From NCBI GenBank assembly GCA_963920635.1, contig OY987301.1, positions 17,402,501 through 17,466,500 of the forward strand: a stretch of 64,000 nt of DNA, given 5' to 3'. Origin of the DNA: Pseudeuparius sepicola. Taxonomy: Eukaryota; Arthropoda; Insecta; Coleoptera; Anthribidae. The position numbers and the translations under genes were made by a program. Numbering within the stretch: the stretch's first letter is position 1; every line of letters begins with the position of its first letter. The notes under the pieces were generated by a model, which was given only the letters and a program-made list of their open reading frames with translations, was not told where the DNA came from and searched no databases. Of this stretch, positions 10,693-20,473 are shown piece after piece.

Positions 10693-11537
10693 TTACAGAC
10701 GCCTAAACAATTTCTTGCAACTCTCGGTAAATTTCTTGTCGTAATGATACAGCAAATACAAAAGAACAGGCGGATTACAAAAACCAAGGATACATGTCAA
10801 ATGTTCAATAATCGGATTCCAGTATAACCAATGTTGCCCGAGAAAAACAGTGTAAGTATAAAACATAATATAGTGCGGTAACCAACACAAAAAGAACGAG
10901 GTCACCAGAATCAGCTCGAAGTTGTTTTTCTGTACACTAGAAGTTTGCTTCTTTATTAGACTTAAAATAAGTATAAGCACATAAGTACAAAAACTATGAA
11001 GTAACCTAGAAAATAATTGAACAGTGACAGGGGAAGTCTAAACCCTTCGAGGCACATCGTTGCTGACGCTACAAAAAATACCAAGGAGAATATCCAAATG
11101 CCTACGACAACGAATTTGGCAAATTTTCGACATATTTTAGCGCAGTTCTGTCCAAAATACATCATAGTGTACCAATCAAATATAAGAACGGCGACGAATA
11201 ACAAATTTGCAAACCTCTGGTTGAACATAATTTCTTGCCAAATGCAGAGAACTTTGGGCTCAACCCCTTCTAACATATGTAAATAGTACAATAAAACTAT
11301 GATAGGAACTGAGATGATTCCAGCATTTCCAGCAATGTTGGAAAATCACCAATTGGCAATGTACATGTTTATTCGAGTGCGCATGATGCTGGATTTCAGG
11401 ATTATCCATGATATTATAACGTTTGAAGTTGATCCTATTATGCCTACGAAGCCAGTCAATAGTTCCACTCCAAAGTTATCCCAAAAGGAGAATTCTTGGG
11501 CGAAGGTCTCTGTAGTATTTGTCACGTTAAATTCCAT
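10693..11537 (-). pseudogene. Pseudogene of the divergent 7TM receptor-like family, group A
   Basis: On the minus strand the sequence follows the intact gene at 19574-20473 from its start (MEFNVTNTT) to TM7 (FCNPPVLLYLLYHY). Two lesions are visible. There is an in-frame TGA in TM2 where the intact gene has Cys (NW-stop-FSN instead of NWCLSN, at about 11352). There is also a frameshift at the end of TM5, near 10980, after which the frame continues as LSLIKKQTSS. The C-terminus stops early after KLFRRL. It keeps DWY at the DRY position and CWLP in TM6. It arose by tandem duplication and was then disabled. Confidence 0.8.
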
Positions 11538-11636
11538 AACCAAATCTGAAAAATAACAAGGCTTGATTTCCCTTGTGCTATTAGCTCTTCAATTGTAAAT
11601 AAAAACGTTAACTGTGTATTGTTAAATGCCCTTATA

Positions 11637-11981
11637 CAGTGTGTCTCCGGATAGGTCTTGTCAAACACAACAAAATTTCGTGTTCAGCCTTGCTTGACAT
11701 TTTTTTTTGCAAAAAATAAGAGTTGCCTAGGTCTAAGCTTTTGAAAATTTGAAAATATACTCTTTCATTCTGTAACAGTTTTCTCATAAAATCTACAAAA
11801 AGGACACATGACTGGTGTCAAAAATGAGTTTTTTTTTTTCAATATTTCCAAGGCATACATATTTTTGGAAACTAAAATTATGTCGCAATTTATTTCGAAA
11901 ACAAACAAGGCTAATCCACAGAAGCTCAAATTTCAACTTTGTCTTTTACAAGAGTTGTTTCACCTATCCGGGGACACACTG
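11637..11981. mobile_element. MITE, CAGTGTGTCTCCGGATAGGT ends, TA target
   Basis: The left end CAGTGTGTCTCCGGATAGGT is mirrored by CACCTATCCGGGGACACACTG at the right, with TA on both sides (11635-11636, 11982-11983). It is 345 bp with no real coding frame. The element at 39160-39922 has nearly the same ends, so both belong to one Tc1/mariner-type MITE family. Confidence 0.85.
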
Positions 11982-12189
11982 TATTATAATGATAGCATAA
12001 GTTTATTGCCTTTTAGGAACTTACTTGTTTTTAGCCTCGCTTTTTTAAAACACGCCCACAATTTTTTATAATTATTATAACAAAATCTAAACCAAGCAGA
12101 TCGTGCTAAATGTTGCTTCTTCAGATAGGTACACAACCACAACCACCGAACCAAAAATAACACTAAAATCAGTGTTTAGGTAGGTTTCG

Positions 12190-12950
12190 TTGAATGTCGA
12201 TATATATTTCGATGATGAATATCGATATATATTTTCAAATATCGCTGCTACAAGATCTATTAAAAAAGATTTAAAAAATGCAATTTTAACGTTTAACGCA
12301 AATTACATTTTGTATCAGTTTTGTTAAAAATCAAAAGTCGTAATTAATAAGCATTAAAAAAATAGAAATAAAAACGATATTTTAATCCCACAATCATAAG
12401 GCCTACAGAGAAAGTGAGGTTAGATTTCGTATTTTTTTAAGTTGTATAGCATAAAATCTAATTACATTTTACCTTTCAAAAATTTAGTACAAACATTTCC
12501 GTCTTCATTTTAATTATAAGATCTGAAAAGAATATGCACTGGAATTATTATTTTCCCCAAGGTTTTCATAACCTATAAAACAAAACACTGCTTATAAGAT
12601 ATCTTATGATTCAAATTAAGACAAAAATGTTTGTTCTAAATTTTTGCCAGGTAAAATGTCATTAGATTTTATGCTATACAACTTAAAAAAATACGAAATC
12701 TAACCTCACTTTCTCTGTTGGCAACCCCCTTTTAACAACGCCCTTTTTCGTTTACTTTTCATTTAAGATGAAGAAATTGCGGTAAAAGAAATTTAAAACT
12801 TAACTTTCTCAAAACGACAGAGACCAATAATTTTAAAAAAATCTTTCTGTATCGATATTTTCAATATCGATATTTAACAGCCGATATTTAGTGATATCGA
12901 TAAAAAAATCGATACAGTATCGATTCAGAATATCGATATAATTTTTAAAA
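12190..12950. repeat. Repeat with TATCGATA clusters at both ends and an inner foldback
   Basis: Five exact TATCGATA palindromes are present, at 12220, 12850, 12865, 12895 and 12931, with several one-mismatch neighbours. Inside, 12405-12718 is a foldback whose arms begin ACAGAGAAAGTGAGG and mirror each other for over 100 bp. The arrangement, motif clusters at both ends around a foldback, suggests a DNA transposon with subterminal repeats, but no target duplication was identified. TATCGATA is also the DREF-binding consensus known from Drosophila. Confidence 0.55.
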
Positions 12951-13535
12951 AGTCCCATCTCTGTGTGTGTGATAGAATTAGCCATATTTGTTATCCATGT
13001 TTATTTATTGTTTGCTTCTATTGATAACCACTAATGACCTTAGATTAGTTCTTCAGTTCTGTTCATTTGTGTTGCAGTTTGTGGCACAAGTTACGTCACG
13101 CATCGGATTGTATTTGTCCAAATACCGCAGTACCAACCAAATGAACACTATACATTTATTTTTAATACTTGTATGAACGTCAGATAAAATAACAGGTTTA
13201 TTACAAGCTCTCACAACACAGATGAACGAGACTAGGCAACTTGATAAACATAAACGATTAAGAATATCTGCTTTGAGCAGCGCAAACGTACCTATCTTTT
13301 GTAAATCATCATCATCATCCTACATCGGACGAATGCGTGGAAGGGCCACTAAGACAGATACAAAATGGGAACAACGTCATCCGAGCCAATATATTGAGTT
13401 ATGAGTTATAACAAGGCGAGTAATGACACTTGTTCAAAAACAATATGATTTTACTCTTTCTCGGAGAACTAGATATTATAAATGTTCTTAGGTATACAAT
13501 ATATTATTTCACTACATCATCAGATAGATCTCCAT
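12951..13535. other. Intergenic, nothing recognised
   Basis: AT-rich sequence downstream of the second receptor-like pseudogene. Short open frames here have no recognisable family features. Confidence 0.45.
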
Positions 13536-14334
13536 TCACATAAGATCTGTGTCAAAGCAGCATCTCATCAGTCGCCTCTTCATTACTCCAATCGTCGGTG
13601 ACGTCTTTTCCATAGCTGCGTCCGAATTTCCTGAAACAAGGTTAAATTTCTCGTCGTAGCGGTGCAGTAAATACAAAAGAACAGGGGGATTACAAAAACC
13701 AACAATATACATCACATGCTCAAAGATTGTGCCCCAGTGTGCTCCGAAGAAGAGATATAGGTACCTATTAAACAAAATACAGTGCGGAGTGCGGTAACCA
13801 ACACAAAAAGAACTACGTCACCAGAACTAGCTGTATGTTGTTTTTCTCTACTATAACACTATAACTTGTCTTCTTTATTAGCCTTAAAATAAGTACGATA
13901 ACTATAAAACCAAAAACTATTAACAACGCTATTTACAACGTTGTAGATTTTCGAAATCTTATAGCACAGTTCTGTCCACAATACTTCATAATGTACCAAT
14001 CAAAAATGAGAAAGGTGGCGAATATCAAATTTGCAATAGGGTTTCTTGCCAAATGCAGAGTACTTTTTTGGCAAAGCACGTCTAAGTTTCCCAAAGAGTT
14101 CAATATAGCCATGAGAGGAATTGAAATCATTCCAGATGTATCCAGTTGGCAATATAGATGTTTACTCGAGTACGCATGCTTCTGGACTTTAGTATCATCC
14201 ATGATATTATGACGTTTGAGACCAAAGCTATTATCGCTACGAGAGTGCTCGAGATTTCCACTTCAAAGTTATCCCAAAAAAATAATTATTCGGTGAAGTT
14301 TCCCGTTGTACCTATTTGTCACGTTAAATTCCAT
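13536..14334 (-). pseudogene. Pseudogene of the divergent 7TM receptor-like family, group A, with internal deletion
   Basis: The minus strand matches the intact group A gene. It starts with MEFNVTN, then frameshifts near 14300. TM1-TM2 remnants follow, then a segment ending FDWYIMKYCGQNCAIRFRK. The TM4-TM5 part is missing: after about 13940 the sequence jumps to the loop before TM6. TM6 is interrupted by a stop, and TM7 reads FCNPPVLLYLLHRYDEKF. At least three lesions plus the deletion make this an older pseudogene than the one at 10693. Sequence upstream (14380-14800) resembles that upstream of the intact gene (20500-21010). Confidence 0.8.
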
Positions 14335-15626
14335 CTCCAAATCAAAAAATTTCCCTGTCTTTAATAATTGCCTACATCCTACATCTAACTAATTAAAGAA
14401 TTTTAATTAGTAAGTCTAATAGGCTATAAGGTGATCATTGTTTTTTAAATCGCCTGTAATTCCTGTATGATTGCAGGCATAATTAATAAAACATTCGCTT
14501 GTAAATTAAATTTATTGCTTAGGAGACGTGACAATGGAATAATCTTGTGTATTTTCTTTATAATACTTTTGTAAAGCACTTACTACTTGTTTTAGCCTCA
14601 ATTTTTCTTGTACGACCAGGACATAACCAACTATATAAACTAGGCAAACTGCGACATAAGCTGGCCTTGCATTATTACACTCTTTGCGAAATGTTTAATC
14701 AGAAAATTGACCAAATTGCTAATTTGGCAATATGCTTGCCTGGAAATGTGAAAAAGTACGTGCTACTTCAGATGCAACCACAGAATTAAAATTAACACAA
14801 AACCAGCAGAAATTTTCCCGAATTGTTATTGTTAATTAATAATTCGTAATAAATCTCAAAAGCATTTTTGTTGTCTATGTTTTTCTAATATAGATTTATT
14901 AGTCATTCACTTATGCTTCTTTATTTCTTCCTAACTATTACCCATTTTTTAAAGTTAATTTAAAAAAATAATTAATCATTTCGCCCTACGAGATGCTACG
15001 TAAGCTATGTAATCTTTTAGGTTCGTCTGAAGGCTTCAAGTATACTGTTGGCTACTTCTTGTATTATTTTTATAATAATAATCATCTTCTTTTGTTATTC
15101 CTGGTAGATTTATTTCAATCGAATAAGAGAAACTTCCTGTAATTCTACCATACATATTGACATCTAGTTTAACTTCTTACAAAGGACGTACATTTCGGTC
15201 CTTTAACGTCCACCATCAGGTTACAAAACAATTAGTATTATTAAGATTTAGTTTCGTTAAGAAACAGTAAAATAATTCATTTAATTCCAGAAAATACAAC
15301 AAATATTAAAAAATCATAAAATCTTGTACAATTAATTTTTTTAAGGAGACAATTTAAAAATAAAAAGACAATGTTGTTAATGTGTGAAACTGAAAAGTAC
15401 CCTACTCACACACGTGTGCTATAGGTATACAGAATATTATCAGCCTTTTCCACTGCACCACTCTATAAATATTCTGTAAAGGTTCGTATTTTTAGACCAC
15501 TCTGGCAACATTTTTTTAAATATTTGCTTATGCCATACCCGAACGAGTAAACCTACTACCTAAACACTATTTATGCTACCTTCAGTATTTCGGAAAGCGT
15601 ACAAAAATGTCTTCATTTTCACTACC
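14335..15626. other. Intergenic; 5' part is duplicated upstream sequence of the receptor-like gene
   Basis: About 14380-14800 is recognisably similar to 20500-21010: shared stretches around GAAAATTGACCAAATTGCTAA and TGGAAATGTGAAAAAGT. The duplication unit therefore included upstream DNA. The rest, to 15626, shows nothing recognisable. Confidence 0.55.
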
Positions 15627-15634
15627 ATCTGAAA

Positions 15635-16654
15635 CAGTGGCGGATTACCCTATAGGCAGAGTAGGCTATAGCCTAGGGGCCCAAGGCTTTAGGGGGCCCG
15701 TTCTTATTTCGATGTTTCGATCGGAGTTCGGAATTGGAAAAGGTTTTACATTTTGCTTTTTGCAATTGCAAATTCCAGACAAAGAAAACATCACTATTTA
15801 TTTTTGCATCTGGTTGTCGGGTACTCTATTTAACTCAATGCTAGAGGAGGTAATAGGCACAGTGACGCATAAATAATAGGAGCATATCGCATATCTTGGC
15901 ATCTCGGCATCTGCCCACGGCGTCGCGCTGCCGCCAGCCGCCAGTGCTGCAGCTGTCAACGATCGACGATGGATTTGGTCGTGTTTAATGTTCTGTGGTA
16001 ACCACAGATGAATATATAATTTTGAAAGCACACAAACTTCAAGAAAAGTACCCAGATGATTTAGACCAAAGTCTCGGAAATGAGTGTATAAGGTTCAAAT
16101 ATTTTATTAAGGAAATTGACTTAAATCTTGATAATCCTAGGGCAATGTTAAAATTTATAAGAGAAAAAAACTAATATCTACTTTCCCTAATTTAGGCAGA
16201 TCATTAAGGATGTTCTTGTGTAGGGCAGCAACTAACTGTTCAGGTGAGAGATCTTTTTCTACTCTAGAAAGAGTGAAATATTTTAAAAGAAACAATTTAA
16301 GTGACGAAAAGACCAGTGATCTGGCCTTATAGTGGCTCTAGAAAATGAAATCCTTAATAATATAGAAACAAAAAAAAATATGGCAAGCTTTACAAGCATA
16401 AAAGCCAGGAAAAAAGGTTTTAATTAATAATATGTACATATGTATCTACTCTCTTCTTTCTTAGTACATAAAGTTAAATGTGAAATTATTATTTTTTTCA
16501 ATATGTCCGTTTCTAAAAGAACTAAATTGTTGTTAAAAAAACTATGGGCACTTAAAGTTTTACCTAAATTTTACCTATTTTTTTTATTTCGATGGGTCAA
16601 GGGATTCTTAAATAAATTTAGCCTAGGGCCCAACATAGCTCTAATCCGCCCCTG
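15635..16654 (+). mobile_element. hAT element with transposase C-terminal remnant, 8-bp target duplication
   Basis: The ends are CAGTGGCGGATTA and TAATCCGCCCCTG, flanked by exact 8-bp direct repeats ATCTGAAA at 15627-15634 and 16655-16662. Around 16200-16345 the plus strand reads FLCRAATNCSGERSFSTLER followed by VKYFKRNNLSDEKTSDLAL. This is the conserved C-terminal dimerisation region of hAT transposases (the ERSFS and …L…LAL pattern). The frame breaks after this and most of the transposase is gone, so the copy is a relic. Confidence 0.88.
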
Positions 16655-16662
16655 ATCTGAAA

Positions 16663-17153
16663 TCAATTCGAATATTTTGAACTTATTTTTCTATAATTTG
16701 TTTATATTACATCGAGCATCGAAGCGTCGTCCATGGTAACCACAGCCCATAGCCCACTTTTCGTAACGAAAATTTGGCTTGAATTGTTAAATTATGCAAA
16801 TCCAGGTTCGAGATTGGCCAAAAGTTGTGTGGGTATGAATTCAAAACTATAATACACATTTTTGGTTCCTAACGGGTAATAGGTGCAATTTGAGAAGTAA
16901 AAGACAAAAAAAGTATAATACAACTTAATAAGAAAATATTAGGTAAATTGTAAATTCCTATATCTACCTATTTCCCAAAAAGTCCAAAAGAATAGAATAG
17001 GTAGAAACCGGTGTAGTTACCCAGAGTTTCTGAGATTTTAAGGTATAAAAAAATACATGAAGGTGAGAGTATTCCGCCGTTACCGATTTGAAGTAAAACA
17101 TTTAACATAAAACAAAGCCTGCCTGCCTTAAAATTCACTTCGTTGTGTTTCAG
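16663..17153. other. Intergenic, nothing recognised
   Basis: AT-rich DNA leading up to the second copy of the 57-nt exon-like block. Nothing coding was identified. Confidence 0.4.
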
Positions 17154-17210
17154 GGAAACAGCAGCTGTCGGAAGTCCGATTTAGTGAAATGTAGCGTTCA
17201 CCTAGAGAAG
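17154..17210 (+). other. 57-nt exon-like block, copy 2
   Basis: Bounded by TGTGTTTCAG and GGTACGA, this 57-nt block is open as GNSSCRKSDLVKCSVHLEK. It matches copy 1 at 8273-8329 in length, phase and both splice signals. The upstream flank (CTTAAAATTCACTTCGTTG) also matches copy 1, while the downstream flank matches only for about 15 bp. The product is not recognised. Two Cys and a Lys/Arg-rich pattern are all that can be described. Confidence 0.4.
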
Positions 17211-17888
17211 GTACGACAGAAAATTTAATTTTTAATAATAAACGAAAGATTATTTTCTACGTTGCGTCGCTAAATTCATGCTACAGCGGAATTAGCTTAT
17301 TTCCTTTCCTGGCGACAATTGTTTCTCTAACAGTCATCTATTTAATAACGATTGGAATAAATAACACCTCCCATAACGCTAAATTAACAAATGTAGCTAT
17401 TAATTTCTTGTATTTAACAATTTTAAATTAAAACTGAATTTCACTGTAATTATAGTAGCTAATTATCACTTTAATAAAGTCCTCAACAGATACCTCAAAC
17501 AGCCCAACATGGCAACGCCGCCGTTGCCGCCGCGTTTTTTTTTCAGCGCTATTTGTTTGTATTCGCCCAGCAAGTCAAGTTATCCGATTGTTTACGTATG
17601 TATTTTTCGTGTTTTCAACTGTTTTTCTGTTAATGTACCTATAGACTATTTATTAGTACTTAAGATATAGTTACTGATTTTGTATACAATGGGACGCAGA
17701 AAATGTGTGGTGTGTGGCCAAATTGATATTTCTCAGGATATAACCTATCATAATGTTTGTTTACTTCGGTAAATATCCGTTAGATGTTGGTTGACTACAA
17801 ACGTGTGTATTTTGATGCTATTGCTCCCTCTATCCTTGGTTATTTCTCTGAGGTCCTAATCCTGAGATTGTGGGACTAACAACTGTTT
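17211..17888. other. Intergenic, nothing recognised
   Basis: Contains a short CCGCCGTTGCCGCCGCG-type GC patch near 17520 and otherwise AT-rich DNA without recognisable genes. Confidence 0.4.
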
Positions 17889-17919
17889 TTAAAAGCTTTT
17901 ATTTAACTTGCAATGTATG

Positions 17920-17950
<31 letters not shown>

Positions 17951-18557
17951 TTTGTTCGGGTGGAATCTTGCAACTCAATTTTGAAGCAGATATCTTCAAC
18001 CGATCGAGCTGAAATTTTGTACACACGTTTAATTTGGATGACAATGCATGATTATATGTGTGACGTCATTCTAAATCCAACATGGCGGATCACCCAAGAT
18101 GGTCATTAGAAGGTCTCCTCATTGAAGAGCTAGACTGTTCTAAACTAACCGGCAAACGACCTTGCAACAATGATGCGTTAACTGAGATGAATAGACTCAG
18201 ACACCTGGCCAAACTAAAAATTACAAAATAAATTAAAAGTAAAAAAATATTTTTAAAAAAAGCTTTTATTTAAATGCGCTAAAGAGAATAAAATAATCTT
18301 TTCTTTTAAAACTTTTACTATCAACTTATAACGTCATTCCACAATTTATATGATATAAAAGCTTGTCGCGAGATTTAAGTTTTCAAACTAAGTAAATACC
18401 ACTACTTAAATCTCGCGACAAGCTTTTATATCATATAAATTGTGGAATGACGTTATAAGTTGATAGTAAAAGTTTTAAAAGAAAAGATTATTTTATTCTT
18501 TTTAGCGCATTTAAATAAAAGCTTTTTTTAAAAATATTTTTTTACTTTTAATTTATT
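17889..18557. mobile_element. Second copy of the composite TGTA/122-bp/foldback repeat, single unit
   Basis: Nearly identical to 6774-7790 over the TGTA run, spacer and foldback, but with a single 122-bp unit. TGACGTCA lies at 18061-18068. The TGTA run is longer here. Near-identity of the long foldback arms indicates a recent copy or gene conversion. Confidence 0.8.
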
Positions 18558-19573
18558 CCATCATGATGGGAGGTGGGAAGATAACTATAAACAAAAAGCG
18601 CTACCTTAGTGCGGTCAAATTTATTTGAATTGAATACAGTATTTGGGAATTTACTTCTTCTTACGCTCAAAATTAAAAAAATAAATATAAAATAAATATC
18701 TGCCTTTCTGATATAAAAGATACAAAAATTCCATGTTGTAAATACCTACAGAATAAACAGGCAGGTATGACGAATACAATTGAATGTTCCTTTCCTTTTC
18801 ACACTTAAAATGGAACACAATGTATAGAATAATGGAATATATTTAAAACTTCAAGTATTTATATGTATATCGTTTAGTGAAAACACAGCAAACATATTCT
18901 ACAGAATTTTATATTTCTCACAGCTGTCATTAATTGCTATTGAAAAGGGAGGGAAAAAATGTGTAGTTCATTGAAATGTCTTTAATTTATGCATAATACA
19001 GGAACTCTGTTATACATTTTATCACATATTTCACGTTGTCATTCAAAAGGTAGATTATTACAGTGGCATCAGTTCAAAATCGATCGATTTTCCTCTTCCT
19101 AGATGTGCATGTACATATAATGCATGGTATAAAATTGTCCAAATGGTCGAAATTCGACCATTTGGGGTCCAGCCCTCCTTGATAGAAAAGTACTTTCTAC
19201 CATATGTCAAAATGAACTACCTACTTTGATTTTTCACATTTTATATTAAATTTAACATTTTTGTGGCACTGTAGTGAAGTCCAATTCCGTACACGGTAAC
19301 AAAAAGAAAAATTATTCAAAATTTTAATTCAAAAATAGAAGTTAATTTTTTATTCTACCTTCATTTTTAATTCTAAATAACTTTCCCCAACAAGATTTTT
19401 CGATATCTTAGATGTAGAGAATAGTGATATCCAATGACAAAAAAAATCGAGAGAAAATAAAGAAAATCAAAGTAGGCCGTTAATTTTCAAGTTCAATATC
19501 AATTTTTTTCACTTATCTTGGGACACACTGTCTATTTGATCATCATTCACATCACCGCGGTCACGAGATCACT
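18558..19573. other. Intergenic with a perfect 27-bp palindrome
   Basis: At 19139-19165 the sequence CCAAATGGTCGAA is followed by one base and its exact reverse complement. Around 19195-19533 short mirrored stretches and a terminal GGGACACACTG suggest a decayed MITE. No gene is visible. Confidence 0.5.
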
Positions 19574-20473
19574 TCATAGCAGAATGGTATCAGTCGTCTC
19601 TTTATTGCTCCAATCGTCGGTGTCATCTTTTCCATGGCCGCGCCCGAACAATTTCCTGAAACTCTCGCTAAATTTCTCGTCATAGCGGTACATCAAATAC
19701 AAGAGAACAAGTGGATTACAAAAACCCACAATATACGTCAAATGTTCCATAATCGTGCTCCAATATACCCAATGTGCCCCAAAAAATACATAAGTGTAAA
19801 GCATAACACAGTTCGGCAACCAACACAAAAAGAACGAAGTCACCAGAATCAGTTCTAAGTTGTTCTTCTCTACCACAATACTTGAAGTTTTCCTCTTAAT
19901 CAGTCTTAAAATATGTATGAACACTATAAAAACAAAAACTATGAGGTAACCTATAAAATAATTAAACAATGATAGGGGAAGCCTAAACCCCTTGAGGCAC
20001 AACGTTGTTGACGTCACAAAGAATATCAAAGAAAATACCCAAATGCCTCCAATAACAAATTTGACAGATTTCCGACATCTTATAGCACAGTTCTGGCCAC
20101 AATACGTCATAGTGTACCAATTAAAGATGATAACGGCGGCGAAAGACAAATTTGCAAACATCTGGTTGAACATGATCTCTTCCCAAATGAATAGTACTTT
20201 AGAATCAAGCATCTCTAAAATTCGGAATATGCTCAATATTGCAAAGATGGGAGTTGAGATCATTCCAACTATGTTGGAGAGACACCAATTGACTATATAG
20301 ATGTTTACTTGAGTCCGCATGCTGCTGGATTTTAGGATGGTCCATGATATTATGATGTCTGAGGCTACTGCTATTATGGCCACGAGAACACTCAATATTT
20401 CCACTCCAAAGTTGTCCCAAAAAAAAAATTCTTCGGTGAAATTTCCAGTTGCATTTGTCACGTTAAATCCCAT
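19574..20473 (-). CDS. Divergent class A-like 7TM receptor, group A, intact
   Basis: The product is 299 aa with seven hydrophobic segments and N-glycosylation sites at the N-terminus (NVT, NAT, NFT). The start chosen is ATG at 20471-20473, because TTTTTTTAG, a likely splice acceptor, lies just upstream; a 5' UTR intron is inferred. TM2 (MRTQVNIYIVNWCLSN) resembles that of the allatostatin-C receptor at 48015, and TM6 has CWLP at 217-220. The TM7 NP is kept at 253-254, but Tyr of NPxxY is Leu. The DRY position is NWY (118-120) and the sodium-site Asp of TM2 is Asn67. The region around the conserved TM3 Cys has Phe instead. The ligand and coupling are unknown. Two dead paralogues lie at 10693 and 13536. 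It could be an orphan peptide receptor, a decoy, or a 7TM protein with a different mode of action. The family assignment is firm only at the level of a rhodopsin-like fold. Confidence 0.8.
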   Translation of the reverse strand: MGFNVTNATGNFTEEFFFWDNFGVEILSVLVAIIAVASDIIISWTILKSSSMRTQVNIYIVNWCLSNIVGMISTPIFAILSIFRILEMLDSKVLFIWEEIMFNQMFANLSFAAVIIFNWYTMTYCGQNCAIRCRKSVKFVIGGIWVFSLIFFVTSTTLCLKGFRLPLSLFNYFIGYLIVFVFIVFIHILRLIKRKTSSIVVEKNNLELILVTSFFLCWLPNCVMLYTYVFFGAHWVYWSTIMEHLTYIVGFCNPLVLLYLMYRYDEKFSESFRKLFGRGHGKDDTDDWSNKETTDTILL

